Below are positions 42,363 through 52,970 of a stretch of DNA of 64,000 nt, piece by piece; positions within the stretch are counted from its first letter, which is position 1; each line of letters opens with the position of its first letter. The translations under genes were made by a program, and so were the position numbers. The notes beneath the pieces are model-generated. The model had not been told where the DNA came from. It searched no databases and worked only from the letters and a program-made list of their open reading frames with translations. Origin of the DNA: Truepera sp. bin119 (GTDB lineage Bacteria > Deinococcota > Deinococci > Deinococcales > Trueperaceae); assembly GCA_002239005.1 (NCBI GenBank), contig MPNL01000001.1, forward strand, positions 172,205 to 236,204. The letters are read 5' to 3'.

Positions 42363-44387
42363 GTGTCTCACTACCGAATCTCGGCAGATATCGGCGGCAC
42401 CTTCACCGATCTGGTGGTTGCGGATCCGGTGAAGCGAGTCGCCGTCACCGGAAAGGTACTCACCACCACGGATGATCCCGCCCGTGGAGTGATGACGGGG
42501 CTCACCCAGATGATCGGCGATCTTGAAGCGATCGACTTCATCGTCCACGGCACCACCGTCGGCCTGAATGCCTTCCTCGAGCGGAAGGGATCTCGGGTTC
42601 TGCTCATCATGACGGCGGGTCTGCGGGACTCGTACTCGATCGCCCGCGGGGACCGCAAGACGCTCTACGAACTCCAATATCGCAAGCCGGAGAGGTTGGT
42701 GCCCCGCCGGGACGTGAGCGAGGTGAGGGGCCGCCTACGCTGGGACGGGTCCGAGCAGGAGCCGCTTTGCGAGGCGGACTTTGGGCCCATCATCCGCAAG
42801 ATCCTGGATGAGGACATTAGGTCAGTAGCGATCTGCCTGATTCACGCCTACATGAACCCCGCGCACGAACTGCGCGCCAGGGAGATTCTGGAGGCCGCCC
42901 TCCCAAACAACGTCTCGATCACCCTGTCGCACGAGATCGCACGGGAGTGGCGCGAGTACGAGCGCGCCTCGAGCAGCGTCATGAACGCCTACATCGCCCC
43001 GGTCGCGGAGCGCTACCTCCGCAGTCTCGAGGCTGAACTCGAAGGCGTTGGAACCCAGGTACCGCTGCACGTGATGCAGTCCAACGGCGGAGTGATTCGG
43101 GCCGCGTCGGCGCGGGAACAGCCGATCCACACCCTACTCTCAGGCCCAGTCGGGGGCACCATCGGCGGGGCAGCTCTCTCCCGGGTCCTAGGGCGTCCCC
43201 ACCTGCTCTGTGTCGATATGGGGGGCACCTCGTTCGATATGAGTCTCATCACCGACGGCAACCCCAACCTCTCCAACGAGACCGAACTCGAGGGGTTGCC
43301 GCTGCTGCTGCCGATAGTAGAGATCCACACCATTGGCGCTGGCGGCGGCTCCCTGGCCTGGCTCGAGGCTGGGGCGCTCCGCGTCGGCCCCCACAGCGCC
43401 GGGGCGGACCCTGGACCCGCCTGCTACGGCCGGGGCGGCACCCAGCCCACGGTGACGGATGCCAACCTATTCCTCGGCCGGATCGGGCGAGACTCCCGTC
43501 TGGGCGGATGGATGGACCTCGACTACCACGCGGCTGCGAGCGCCATCCGGTCGGTGGCGAGCCAACTCGAACTGAGCGATGTCGAACTTGCTGAGGGCAT
43601 GCTGGCGATCATTAACGCCAAGATGGCCGACGCCATCCGCACCATCACCATCAAGCAGGGTATCGACCCGCGCGAGTTCTCGATGGTGGCGTTCGGCGGT
43701 GCCGGGTCGATGCATGCCGTGTGGTTGGCCCGGGAGCTTGGGATCCGCGAGGTGATCGTCCCCTGGAGCCCCGGGACCTTCTCGGCGTGGGGAATGCTGC
43801 AGACCGACATCCGCCGAGATCTGACCACCAACTTCTACCACCCGGTCAGTGGCCTGGACGCCGACAGCATCGTGCAGACCTACGCCCGCCTGCGCCGGGA
43901 GGGGACCGGACTCCTCGAGGAGGAGCGCGTCGCCAAGGAGGACATGTACTTCGTGCTGTCGGCCGACATGCGCTACGTCGGGCAGGAGTACTTCGTCAAC
44001 GTGGTTGTGGAAGAGCCGATCGAACTAGACGCGATCGAGGCCCGCTTCCACGAGGCGCATGAGACCCGCTACGGCCACGCCACCCCCGGCGCCCCGGTCG
44101 AGTTCGTCAACCTCCGGCTCGGCGCCCTGGGACGGTTGAAAGGGGAGGTGCTGGGGTTCCAACCCGGCAACCCCACAGGCCGGAACCCGGTGCGCGAGAC
44201 CCGCGAGGTCGTCTTCGACGGGGAGTTACACGACACCGAGGTTTTGATCCGCGAGGCATTGCCTATCGACGCAACCTTCAGCGGTCCGCTAATCCTCGAG
44301 GAGGACAGCGCCACCACGGTCGTGCCGCCCGGCTACTCCATCTTTATCGACAGCTACGGCAACGTCCTGATCACAAGGGAGGGCTAG
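42363..44387 (+). CDS. hyuA: hydantoinase/oxoprolinase subunit A (HyuA family)
   Basis: The protein of about 674 residues is the ATP-binding subunit. It has SADIGGTFTDLVV at the N-terminus, DFIVHGTTVGLNAFLERKG, the phosphate-binding LLCVDMGGTSFDMSL near residue 280, and AFGGAGSMHAVWLARELGI near residue 440. I prefer GTG 42363 because AGGGG lies 7 bp upstream; GTG 42342 is in frame but lacks such a site. With HyuB it cleaves hydantoins or 5-oxoproline using ATP. It may handle pyroglutamate made by the D-glutamate cyclase-like enzyme at 20946, though the two loci are far apart. Confidence 0.92.
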   Translation: MSHYRISADIGGTFTDLVVADPVKRVAVTGKVLTTTDDPARGVMTGLTQMIGDLEAIDFIVHGTTVGLNAFLERKGSRVLLIMTAGLRDSYSIARGDRKTLYELQYRKPERLVPRRDVSEVRGRLRWDGSEQEPLCEADFGPIIRKILDEDIRSVAICLIHAYMNPAHELRAREILEAALPNNVSITLSHEIAREWREYERASSSVMNAYIAPVAERYLRSLEAELEGVGTQVPLHVMQSNGGVIRAASAREQPIHTLLSGPVGGTIGGAALSRVLGRPHLLCVDMGGTSFDMSLITDGNPNLSNETELEGLPLLLPIVEIHTIGAGGGSLAWLEAGALRVGPHSAGADPGPACYGRGGTQPTVTDANLFLGRIGRDSRLGGWMDLDYHAAASAIRSVASQLELSDVELAEGMLAIINAKMADAIRTITIKQGIDPREFSMVAFGGAGSMHAVWLARELGIREVIVPWSPGTFSAWGMLQTDIRRDLTTNFYHPVSGLDADSIVQTYARLRREGTGLLEEERVAKEDMYFVLSADMRYVGQEYFVNVVVEEPIELDAIEARFHEAHETRYGHATPGAPVEFVNLRLGALGRLKGEVLGFQPGNPTGRNPVRETREVVFDGELHDTEVLIREALPIDATFSGPLILEEDSATTVVPPGYSIFIDSYGNVLITREG

Positions 44388-44390
44388 ACC

Positions 44391-46121
44391 ATGGCCATCG
44401 GCACCGATCCGGTCACCACCGAGATCATCCGCAACGCGTTCGTTTCGATCGCACAGGATATGAACGCGACCCTGATCCGCAGCGCCTACACCCCCATCAT
44501 CTACGAGGGCAAGGATTGCTCGGTGGCGCTGCTCGACCGGAGAGGCAACGTGCTCGGGCAGTCGCTGGGATTGCCACTGTTCCTGGGCAACCTCGAAGTG
44601 TGCGTCAAGCTGACGGCAGAAATGTACGGCTGGGACTTCTTCCAACCGGGTGACATCTTCTACATGAACGACTCCTACATGACCGGCACTCACCTCAACG
44701 ACGCCACCATCTTCGCCCCGATCTACTGGAACGACAGACTGGTCGGCTTCTCCTCGAGCCGCGCTCACTGGCTCGATGTCGGTGCCAAGGATCCCGGCGG
44801 CCCGATGGACTCCCACGAGATCTACCAGGAGGGGATGCGCTGGCCACCCACCCGTATCTATGAGAGGGGTGAGCCGCGCCGGGACATCATCGAGTTGCTG
44901 CGCCGCAACGGCCGCTTCGGCTACTCCCTGATCGGCGACATGAACGCCCAGGTGGCGGCCGGACGGACCGGCCAGGCTCGCTTCCGCGCAATCTTGGAAC
45001 GCTTCGGCTACGATACTGTCATGGCTGCCCGCGACGAGATCTTCCGCCAATCCGAACAGCTGGAGGTCGAGGCAGTCCGCAGCATCCCCGACGGCGTCTA
45101 TCAGGCGGAAGGCTATCTTGATAACGACGGTCTCGGCAGCGACCCACTTCCGGTGAAGCTCAAGGTGACGGTTGCAGGCGAGCGTATGACCATCGACTTG
45201 GCTGGCTCGGCGGCCCAGGCCCACGGCCCGGTGAACTGCGGTTTCGCCCAGACCATCTCGGCTTGCCGGGTCGCCTTCAAGCTGCTCATCAATCCGGAAC
45301 GGCCCATCGACGGCGGCACCTTTCAAACCCTCTCCATTGAGGCACCCGAGGGCTCCATCTTTCGGGCTCAGGAGCCCGCCGCCTGCCAGTGGTACTTCTC
45401 CTCCCTGGGGCTGCTGATCGACCTGTTCGTGAAGGCGATGTCGCCGGCGATGCCAGGAGCAGCAGCAGCAGCCCACTACGGGGACTCGATGGTGATCTAC
45501 TTGAGCGGGGTCGACCCGCGCAACGGTGTCCCCTTCTTGGCGGTCGAGCCGACACCAGGCGGCTGGGGCGGCTTCGCCTCGGGCGATGGACAGGACGGAC
45601 TTATCAACAACGTCAATGGTGCTTTCAAGGATCTGCCGGTCGAAGTCTACGAGAGCAAATTCCCGGTGACACTCCGCCGCTATGGATTCCGGCCCGACAG
45701 CGGCGGACCCGGCTCCTCGCGGGGCGGCTGCGGCCTCTACCGCGAGTACCACCTCGAGACCGACGCCTCTGCCTCGCTCTGGTTTGAGCGATCGGTGACC
45801 ACCGCCTGGGGACTGTTCGGTGGGAAGGACGGGTCCGGCCCAGGCATCAAGCTGATAACCGATGGAGCAACCGAGGATTGGGTACTAAAGATTAACGTCC
45901 ATCCTCTCCCTGCTGGGTCGGTGCTGCGACTCGAGACGGGGGGTGGCGGTGGCTTCGGCAACCCGCTCGATCGCGACCCTGCCAAGGTCCGAGAGGATGT
46001 CCTCGACGGCTACGTGACACCCGAAGGAGCGGAGCGGGACTACGGCGTGGTCTTGCACGAGGATGCCACCGTGGACGAGGCTGCTACGGAAGGGTTGAGG
46101 GCTCAGCGCCGACAGGCTTGA
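44391..46121 (+). CDS. hyuB: hydantoinase/oxoprolinase subunit B (HyuB family)
   Basis: The 576-residue protein carries the HyuB core: DPVTTEIIRNAFVSIAQDMN at the start, GDIFYMNDSYMTGTHLNDA near residues 89-107, and HWLDVGAKDPGG. The C-terminal glycine-rich segment is GGGGGFGNPLDRDP. It lies 3 bp after hyuA and forms the catalytic complex with it. The pair belongs to the hydantoinase, 5-oxoprolinase or acetone-carboxylase-like superfamily; which one is not clear. Confidence 0.92.
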   Translation: MAIGTDPVTTEIIRNAFVSIAQDMNATLIRSAYTPIIYEGKDCSVALLDRRGNVLGQSLGLPLFLGNLEVCVKLTAEMYGWDFFQPGDIFYMNDSYMTGTHLNDATIFAPIYWNDRLVGFSSSRAHWLDVGAKDPGGPMDSHEIYQEGMRWPPTRIYERGEPRRDIIELLRRNGRFGYSLIGDMNAQVAAGRTGQARFRAILERFGYDTVMAARDEIFRQSEQLEVEAVRSIPDGVYQAEGYLDNDGLGSDPLPVKLKVTVAGERMTIDLAGSAAQAHGPVNCGFAQTISACRVAFKLLINPERPIDGGTFQTLSIEAPEGSIFRAQEPAACQWYFSSLGLLIDLFVKAMSPAMPGAAAAAHYGDSMVIYLSGVDPRNGVPFLAVEPTPGGWGGFASGDGQDGLINNVNGAFKDLPVEVYESKFPVTLRRYGFRPDSGGPGSSRGGCGLYREYHLETDASASLWFERSVTTAWGLFGGKDGSGPGIKLITDGATEDWVLKINVHPLPAGSVLRLETGGGGGFGNPLDRDPAKVREDVLDGYVTPEGAERDYGVVLHEDATVDEAATEGLRAQRRQA

Positions 46122-46778
46122 TCGCACCGGGATAGATTTGGAGGATGAAGGGCCGAACGGGATCGTCATCTCGCTCACCCTGGTAGTCCTGGCGGCAGAC
46201 TGGGGCAGGGGAACATTCCCGAGTAGACGTGATGAAGACCCGACAAGAGGTGGATGGGATTGGAAGGACTTCGTCCCGGTGGCTTCCGGGATCTTTTCCG
46301 TTAAGAGAGCTCAAACCCTCCTTCATAAATACTATCTACCAACAACCGATCTCGCGAAAGGAGTCCTGAACATCCGCGAGCATCGCTGCGTCTAGGACTT
46401 CTTTCGTCGCCACCAAAAGCCCCTTGACCGCTCTCAGCAAAGCTATCGATGTGGAGGCCGGGGTCACCCCACGTAGCCGCCACCCTCCAAAATAGGGAGC
46501 ATCTGAACAACTCTGATAAAGAACTGGTGGCTTGTGCGACCCTATCAGAAAGAGCTGCAGGCAGAGAACACAAACCCAAAGGCTAGCGCCGCCGAACCTT
46601 TGAGATCGGGAACAGAGCCCTCAAAGTACCCCTACCCCCGGATCGAGATGGGACGCCCAAAATGGAAATGCTCTTAGACCAAATTCTTGCGTTCAAGCAA
46701 AGGCTAGTCCCCTACGCAAAGAATCTGGGTGGCTTCGAATCGACAGATGCAAGTTACAGCGTTGATCGCACGGTGACG

Positions 46779-46807
46779 CCACCTGGACCTATAGCAGGTC
46801 CAGGTGG
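46779..46807. terminator. 12-bp-stem hairpin downstream of the S41 protease gene
   Basis: The arms ccacctggacct and aggtccaggtgg pair perfectly around a 5-nt loop (atagc). On the minus strand it lies about 30 bp after the S41 protease stop. No T run is visible. It is the likely 3' end signal of that gene. Confidence 0.55.
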
Positions 46808-46836
46808 AATGATCTGCGACCGGGTACGGGTACCGG

Positions 46837-48189
46837 TCACTCTTCAGTTGCAACCCCCTCACCAACCTCGGCAAGCACGGTTGCGACAGCGATCTGAAGG
46901 GCCGGATCGTTGTCGAGATCCACGATGGCTTCACCCTGTACGTCGCTGTCCTCACGGCGCGTGAACGGCTGGAAGAAGTCGAAGTTGCCATCCTCGTCGG
47001 CTACAGTGCTACCGATCACCTCGCCGTCGATCACAAACTCGATCACTTGGCCCTCGGCAGCGCCCTCCCCCTCAATAGTGATCAACCGATTGGAGAGGAT
47101 GTCGTCGACCTCAATGTCGGGGGTGATGCCCTGCTTGTTGATGCTGCGCCGGGTCGGGGTGAGCCATTCGAAGTTCAGAAGCACCAACTGGCCGCCGTCG
47201 TCGAGCCGACTGACCGCCTGTCCGACACCCTTGCCGAAGGTCTCCTCACCGATCACGAGGGCACGACCGTTCTCTTGCAACGCACCAGCCACGATCTCGG
47301 AGGCCGAAGCAGAGTTCTCATTTACCAGCACCACCATCGGCAGGCTGATGAAGTCTGGATCGGCCGAAGCGAGACGCTGGGTGACGCCGCGGGAGCGCTG
47401 AAACACGATGTCACCCTCGTCGAGGAAGGTGTCCGCTGCCAGAATACCTTGACTGAGGAGGCCCCCGCCATTGTTTCGCAGGTCCAGGATCAACGAAGTG
47501 ACACCCTGTGCTTCGAGTGCGGCGATCTGCTCCTCCAACTGAGCGTGGACCCGCTGGTTGGCAAAGGTACTGATATTCAGGTAGCCGACATTCTGCGGCA
47601 GCACTGTGGACTCGACCGAGACGATCTCTATGTTGTCGCGGACCACGGTGAACTCGAGCAACTCGTCCTCGCCCGGGCGGAGCATCTTCAATTCGACCGG
47701 GGTGCCCTCGAGACCGCGTACCCGGCCCACGATCTCACTCAGCGTCTCCTGCTCGACGTTCACACCGTCCACCTCAATGAAGATGTCGCCGCGGCGGATG
47801 CCGGCGTCAGCAGCTGGGTGGCCGCGGAAGACGTTAATGACTTCAACGATGGTGTTGTCCTTGCGATTTCGGGCCGACAGGGTAGCTCCGATCCCGCCGA
47901 AGCTACCCGAACGGGTCTCAGCCTCGAGTTCAGCATCGCGGGGATCTTCGTAACTGGTGTAGGGGTCGTCGAGCGCTTCGAGCATGCCGTCGATGGCACC
48001 CCGAAGGATAATCTCATCGTCGACCTCGGTGAGGTAGTCGCTCTTCAACGCCGAGTAGGCCTCAAGAAAAGCGCGGCCGACCGAACTAGACCGGAGTTCG
48101 TCGGTGATGTCGCGCGAGAGCTGGGCCTGCACCATGGCGAACGCCAGGATGACCAAGGCGACGGGAACGAAAAACCATCTGCGTTTCAT
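46837..48189 (-). CDS. ctpA: S41 family C-terminal processing peptidase
   Basis: The 450-residue protein has an N-terminal signal or anchor helix (WFFVPVALVILAFAMVQA) and so acts outside the cytoplasmic membrane. A PDZ domain (GIGATLSARNRKDNTIVEVI to about residue 185) is followed by the protease domain. The catalytic Ser is in VNENSASASEIVAGAL and the Lys in EETFGKGVGQ. A C-terminal acidic extension of about 80 residues follows the usual end of the domain. The gene is monocistronic and followed by a hairpin. Likely roles are removal of C-terminal tails or degradation of damaged exported proteins. Confidence 0.93.
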   Translation of the reverse strand: MKRRWFFVPVALVILAFAMVQAQLSRDITDELRSSSVGRAFLEAYSALKSDYLTEVDDEIILRGAIDGMLEALDDPYTSYEDPRDAELEAETRSGSFGGIGATLSARNRKDNTIVEVINVFRGHPAADAGIRRGDIFIEVDGVNVEQETLSEIVGRVRGLEGTPVELKMLRPGEDELLEFTVVRDNIEIVSVESTVLPQNVGYLNISTFANQRVHAQLEEQIAALEAQGVTSLILDLRNNGGGLLSQGILAADTFLDEGDIVFQRSRGVTQRLASADPDFISLPMVVLVNENSASASEIVAGALQENGRALVIGEETFGKGVGQAVSRLDDGGQLVLLNFEWLTPTRRSINKQGITPDIEVDDILSNRLITIEGEGAAEGQVIEFVIDGEVIGSTVADEDGNFDFFQPFTRREDSDVQGEAIVDLDNDPALQIAVATVLAEVGEGVATEE

Positions 48190-48693
48190 ACAACCTCCGA
48201 AGGGGGGATGTCGAGGCTAGCGGACAGAGCCCTCGACCCGGACAGGAATTTCAGCATACTGCGCCGTCCTACAAGAATACCGGTACCTGGATAAGAAACA
48301 TGGGGCTAATATGTCAATTTCATGAAGGCAACCCACGTGGCCCAAGCGGGCATCAAACGCACTACCCTGTCGGGGCACCGTAAGCACGATTAGGATCCCG
48401 CTTGACTCAGAAGTTGGTCACATGACCGTTCACCCATCTACGCCGGGACGACACTCCGATCGAATGGGGGAAGCTGGAGGAGAGGTTGAAGTAGCGGAAC
48501 AATGAAGCCGAGGATCGAAGAAATGGTTGTCTTCCCGAACCTCTACGCTGCGCAGAAACTCTTATTTTCACAGATCTGAGACCCTCCGCAACCCCACTGT
48601 GCTGCCCAATCCCCAACTCCTCCGGAACGCTACAGATTACGCAGCGCGGTTGCGGCAAAGCAGACCTAGGCAGGATTCCGGTGCTTACACCTC

Positions 48694-49449
48694 TTACCCC
48701 CTCCCAATGTAGGGCATCTTTGTCGCCATAATGGTCATGAATTGCACGTTGGCATCGGGCGGGAGGCTCGCCATGTGTACCACGGCACGTGCGACGTTCT
48801 CAACATCCATTACAGGTTCGACTCGAACCGACCCGTCGGCTTGGAGGGTACCCGCCGCCATACGTTTGGTCATGTCGGTCTGGGCATTGCCAATGTCGAT
48901 CTGACTACAGGCGATATCATACTTGCGACCATCGAGTGAGGTCGATCGAGTGAGCCCCGTGATTGCGTGTTTGGTGGCTGTGTAAGGTGCCGAGTTAGGC
49001 CGCGGAACGTAGGCCGAGATGGAACCGTTGTTGATTATGCGGCCGCCTCTAGGCCGCTGGTTCTTCATGATCCTGAATGCTTCCTGGGTGCACAGAAAGG
49101 AACCAGTCAGGTTGATATCCACGACCGTCTGCCATTGCTCGAGGGTCAAGTCCTCAAGGGGCAGGCTCGGGGCACCAACACCCGCGTTGTTGAACAGCAC
49201 GTCGAGCCGACCGAAGGCATCAAGGGTTGCCTCAAAGAGGGCCTGAACCGAGGCGGAGTCGCGCACGTCTGTGGGCACGACGAGGGTGCGGGAGTCTACT
49301 GGCACGGCGGCCGCAGCCTCCTGGAGGGTCGCCTCCCGGCGCCCGGCCAAGGCAACAGCATACCCGTCTTCCGCCAATGCACGCGCGGTAGCAGCACCAA
49401 TTCCACTACCAGCCCCTGTAACAATGGCGACCTTGTCAACTAATCCCAT
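48694..49449 (-). CDS. short-chain dehydrogenase/reductase
   Basis: The 251-residue SDR has the cofactor motif TGAGSGIG (about residues 11-18), [10 protein letters not shown], catalytic Ser in NNGSISAYV and Tyr-Lys in [11 protein letters not shown]. An Arg after the second strand (AGRREA) suggests NADP preference. The C-terminal part differs from the common FabG type. It is transcribed toward 48694, away from the YceI-like gene. Substrate unknown. Confidence 0.92.
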   Translation of the reverse strand: MGLVDKVAIVTGAGSGIGAATARALAEDGYAVALAGRREATLQEAAAAVPVDSRTLVVPTDVRDSASVQALFEATLDAFGRLDVLFNNAGVGAPSLPLEDLTLEQWQTVVDINLTGSFLCTQEAFRIMKNQRPRGGRIINNGSISAYVPRPNSAPYTATKHAITGLTRSTSLDGRKYDIACSQIDIGNAQTDMTKRMAAGTLQADGSVRVEPVMDVENVARAVVHMASLPPDANVQFMTIMATKMPYIGRG

Positions 49450-49603
49450 TTATAGAGAACTCCTCAAAATCATTTCGTCGGCGTTACGCGGCGTGGCCAC
49501 CTATAATAACCTTCGCAACTTCGAGTTTTGGAAACGGGCGGTTTACCACTTGAGCATCACTCGGCTGGGGTTTCCTTCGCCAAAACATACACCCTTGAGT
49601 GCT

Positions 49604-50236
49604 ATGGTCACTGGCATGGGAAAACGAGGACCACTTGCGGCAATCGTTCTGGTGGTGGCGCTGGCGGTCTCAGCAACCCTCGCCCAGGATACCGAAGCCC
49701 CTGTTTTCCAGCTGGTGGAGGGCACGGAGGCTCGCTTCCTAATCGATGAGGGTTTTATGCGTCGCGACATCACTGTCGTCGGCGTCACTCCCCTGGTGAC
49801 CGGCACGGTGCAGTTCGATCGGGATGACCCCCTGACCGCGTCGGTCAGCATCATCACCATCGATGCCCGCGATCTGGATAGCGGCAGAAGACGGAGGGAT
49901 CAAGCCGTTGTCAGGCGGATCCTGAATGCGGATCAGGACAGGTATCGCTATATCACCTTCGAACCCACCGCGGTCGCGGGAATGCCCCCCCTCGTCCAGG
50001 TGGGAGACATCCTCGAACTGCAGATCACCGGCATTCTCAAAGTCCGCAACAGCGTGAATGAGGAGGTCTTCGATACGACCGTCACGGTCGTATCCGAGAC
50101 GGAACTGCAGGGACTGGCCTCGACGACGATCCGCTGGCGCGCCTACGGCCTCCGCATCCCAAGCGTGGCGGTAGTTAGCTGGGTCGCGGATGAGGTGACT
50201 CTGGAGCTGGCCTTCACCGCAGCCCTCCCAGATTGA
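49604..50236 (+). CDS. YceI-like periplasmic protein
   Basis: The 210-residue protein has a signal peptide (LAAIVLVVALAVSATLAQ). The mature part follows the YceI beta-barrel pattern: EARFLIDEGFMRRDITVVGV, then VTGTVQFDRDDP and SVSIITIDARDLDSG, later YRYITFEPTAV. YceI proteins bind long-chain polyisoprenoid-type lipids in the periplasm. Of two in-frame ATGs, 49604 and 49616, the second gives a more typical signal peptide. The gene is divergent from the SDR gene. Confidence 0.8.
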   Translation: MVTGMGKRGPLAAIVLVVALAVSATLAQDTEAPVFQLVEGTEARFLIDEGFMRRDITVVGVTPLVTGTVQFDRDDPLTASVSIITIDARDLDSGRRRRDQAVVRRILNADQDRYRYITFEPTAVAGMPPLVQVGDILELQITGILKVRNSVNEEVFDTTVTVVSETELQGLASTTIRWRAYGLRIPSVAVVSWVADEVTLELAFTAALPD

Positions 50237-50857
50237 CAACCCCCCGATCCCTAGCTGACCCTCACTCCACCGAGCCGCGAGCGGATCCGAGTTCGTCTTG
50301 AATCAGGGACCCCCTATCCGGTCGAGTACTTGCCCAAGTCCGGGAAAGGGCTCCTTAGAGCCGAAGACCTCCCGCCAGAATCGTCAAAAGAGTTCTTCGA
50401 AACAAGCCTTCAGGACCTTCTCTCGAGTCGACAAGCTGCTCTGGACTGAGTGGCTATAACTCTGAGCGGCTTCATCAGGACCATTCAACAGGGATCGGTC
50501 AAGTCTACCGTTCCCATCAGCACCTAGAGGCTCCTGCCAACATAGGAGATCCAATACACCTTCACGAAACGCCCTGTGCCAAATACCGACTCGGTCCGGC
50601 TTAGGTCCAGACCAGAACGCCGGCTCACACCCCCTAAGGTCATCGGTAAGTCCCTGTCGGTTCCGCAGTCAAACACCCTGCTATCACAGAACGAGCAACG
50701 TCCCTAGTGCATTATCCCCCGCCCGCTACACTGTCGGCACCGAAGGCGGTCCCCCCATCCCGAATGCAGCCCTATCCGACAGACCTATTCCGTTGACGCC
50801 CCCCCAAGAATGACGATAGGATGCCGTCCAGAGCGATCCAGGCCAAAAGGGAGTAGC
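50237..50857. other. about 620-bp gap without recognisable gene
   Basis: All six frames are short and contain many stops, and I see no transposase or RNA motif. The purine-rich stretch just before 50858 is the ribosome-binding site of the TRAP permease gene. Any promoter for the TRAP genes must lie here, but none is clear by eye. Confidence 0.5.
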
Positions 50858-51475
50858 GTGAAGTTCTTTCTGGATATCTCCAGGGTTATCGACGCCGTGA
50901 CAGGTTTGCTCGGACGTGTCACCTGGTGGGTCTCACTGGCCATGGTGCTTATAGGTGCCTTCAATGTCCTCACCCGCTACGCCTTCGACATTATCGCCGG
51001 TCTCTTCGGCAATGACGTGGCGCATGCACTCTCCGGGAACCGCTACCTTTCGATGCAAACCTTCGCCTACGACCTCGTGTTTATGCTGGGTGCGGCCTAC
51101 GTCCTGTCCCAGGACGGGCATGTGCGGGTCGACATCCTCTTCTCCCGATTCGGGGCCAAGGCCAGGGCTTGGATCGACATCTTCGGCGCGATTTTCTTCC
51201 TCATCCCATTCTGTCTGCTCGGGATCAATTTCAGCCAGAACTATGTGGGCAATTCGATCAGCAAGCTTGAGGCCTCGGGCGACCCCGGTGGTATTCCCTT
51301 CTTTATATTCAAGGCGTTGATCCCCGTGATGTTCGCGCTGCTGATCGGACAGGGGATCTCCGAAACAATCAAGAATATCGCGTTCCTGCGGGGCGTGGTC
51401 AGGAGCGGAAGCGTACACGACAGGTCCGAAACCCAGACGGCCGATGGGGTCACCCAGGAGCGAGAAGCTACCTGA
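50858..51475 (+). CDS. TRAP transporter small permease (DctQ-like)
   Basis: The protein of about 205 residues has four membrane helices and the DctQ features: AMVLIGAFNVLTRYAFDI in the second helix, AYVLSQDGHVRVDILFSR after the third, and a hydrophilic C-terminus. I chose GTG 50858 behind AGGGAG; the frame is open to 50810. Its stop overlaps the dctM-like ATG, so translation is coupled. It assists the large permease in sodium-driven uptake of organic acids. Confidence 0.9.
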   Translation: MKFFLDISRVIDAVTGLLGRVTWWVSLAMVLIGAFNVLTRYAFDIIAGLFGNDVAHALSGNRYLSMQTFAYDLVFMLGAAYVLSQDGHVRVDILFSRFGAKARAWIDIFGAIFFLIPFCLLGINFSQNYVGNSISKLEASGDPGGIPFFIFKALIPVMFALLIGQGISETIKNIAFLRGVVRSGSVHDRSETQTADGVTQEREAT

Positions 51476-52839
51476 TGTTGGGCCTGTGGATGTTCGTGGC
51501 AGCAATAGGGCTCCTCCTGATCGGATATCCGGTCGCATTCAGCTTGGGTGGGGTTGCCCTCCTGTTCACCCTTATCGGCAGCGACCTAGTGCCCAACCTG
51601 CTCGGCATCGACCTACCCTGGGACCCGCTCTTCCGCGCCTCAAGGCTTAACATTCTGCCCCAGCGCATCTTCGGCATCATGCAGAACTATACGCTGGTGG
51701 CGGTTCCGTTCTTCGTGTTCATGGGAGTGATGCTGGAGAAATCCGGTCTGGCCGAGGAGTTACTCGAGACGATGGGCATTCTCTTCGGGAGGCTGCGGGG
51801 CGGATTAGCGATCAGCGTGGTGGCGGTGGGTGCCCTGCTGGCCGCCTCCACCGGTGTGGTTGGTGCCTCGGTGGTGACGATGGGGGTGCTGGCGCTGCCG
51901 GTGATGCTCAAGTATCGCTACAGCAAACCGCTAGCCACGGGAGTGATCGCTTCGTCGGGAACCCTGGGGCAGATCATCCCTCCATCGATCGTGCTGGTGA
52001 TCCTGGGAGACCAGATCGGAGTGTCGGTGGGCGACCTATTCCTAGGCTCGTTCATACCCGGTTTCATGTTGGCCGGGATGTTCATCTTATGGGTGGTGGT
52101 GGTCGCATTTCTACGGCCCGGAGACGCCCCCGCCCTGCCAGTCGAGGCGCGTACGCTGACCGGCTCTCAACTCTTCGCCCGAGTGGCACTCAACCTCCTC
52201 CCACCACTGTTCCTGATCTTCCTAGTCCTGGGCACTATCTTCTTCGGAGTCGCGACACCCACCGAGGCCGGTGCGATGGGCGCGATCGGAGCCATGGTCC
52301 TTGCTCTGATCAACCGGAAACTGAACCTTAAGAGCCTCGTGAGCACCATGGATCAGACGGTCAAGCTGACCAGCATGGTGTTCATCATCCTCACAGGTGC
52401 CACCGCCTTCAGCATGGTGTTTACCGCTCTGCGGGGCGACCGATTGGTTCAGGACTTCTTGCTCAACCTGCCAGGCGGCCACATCGGCTTCATCTTCTTT
52501 ACTATGCTGGTGATCTTCCTGCTCGGCTTCTTCATCGACTTTATCGAGATCACCTTCATCGTGGTACCGCTGCTAGTCCCCATCGCCCGGACCTTCTTTG
52601 GCCTCGATGGTATGCTCTGGTTCGGTGTCCTCGTGGCCATGAACCTGCAGGCTTCGTTTCTGACACCGCCATTCGGGTTCGCGCTCTTCTACCTCAAGGG
52701 GGTGGCGCCCCCAGAGGTGAAGACGACCGATATCTACCGGGGCATCATCCCGTTCGTTATCATCCAGGTCCTGGCAGTGCTGATCATCGCGCTGCTCCCG
52801 GAGATTGTGAATTTCCTGCCAGGCTTAGCCAAGAACTGA
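51475..52839 (+). CDS. TRAP transporter large permease (DctM-like)
   Basis: The 454-residue protein has the DctM fold of about 11-12 helices. Typical segments are VPFFVFMGVMLEKSGLAEEL near residue 75, GTLGQIIPPSIVLVILGDQI near residue 160 and PTEAGAMGAIGAMVLALINR near residue 262. It is the ion-coupled translocator, partnered with the small permease directly upstream and with the binding protein encoded convergently at 52971-54050. Confidence 0.94.
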   Translation: MLGLWMFVAAIGLLLIGYPVAFSLGGVALLFTLIGSDLVPNLLGIDLPWDPLFRASRLNILPQRIFGIMQNYTLVAVPFFVFMGVMLEKSGLAEELLETMGILFGRLRGGLAISVVAVGALLAASTGVVGASVVTMGVLALPVMLKYRYSKPLATGVIASSGTLGQIIPPSIVLVILGDQIGVSVGDLFLGSFIPGFMLAGMFILWVVVVAFLRPGDAPALPVEARTLTGSQLFARVALNLLPPLFLIFLVLGTIFFGVATPTEAGAMGAIGAMVLALINRKLNLKSLVSTMDQTVKLTSMVFIILTGATAFSMVFTALRGDRLVQDFLLNLPGGHIGFIFFTMLVIFLLGFFIDFIEITFIVVPLLVPIARTFFGLDGMLWFGVLVAMNLQASFLTPPFGFALFYLKGVAPPEVKTTDIYRGIIPFVIIQVLAVLIIALLPEIVNFLPGLAKN

Positions 52840-52848
52840 GCCTGAAGA

Positions 52849-52905
52849 AGAGGCGGGTACCCCTTAGCAACATCGGGGAGTTGCAACAGGCTAGCACCCG
52901 CCTCT
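52849..52905. terminator. inverted repeat between convergent TRAP permease and binding-protein genes
   Basis: The arms agaggcgggt and acccgcctct pair over 10 bp around a 37-nt spacer that has partial internal pairing. It lies between two converging genes and could serve as a bidirectional end signal. Confidence 0.5.
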
Positions 52906-52970
52906 GAGGTCGAGGAGGACGATCTCCGGAGGTCCGGCTCAGTCTCTCCTTAAGACGACCGGAGTTGCGA

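Noticed and set aside
44289..45752. 487-codon minus-strand frame opposite hyuB
   Set aside because: No domain or start signal, and hyuB on the other strand matches its family along its length.
46122..46836. Frames between hyuB and the S41 protease gene
   Set aside because: Short, stop-rich and unrecognisable; only the hairpin at 46779-46807 is supported.
47047..48294. 415-codon plus-strand frame opposite the S41 protease
   Set aside because: Antisense shadow of a gene with visible catalytic motifs.
48190..48693. Frames between the S41 protease and SDR genes
   Set aside because: No convincing coding sequence; the region probably holds the S41 promoter but no clear motif was seen.
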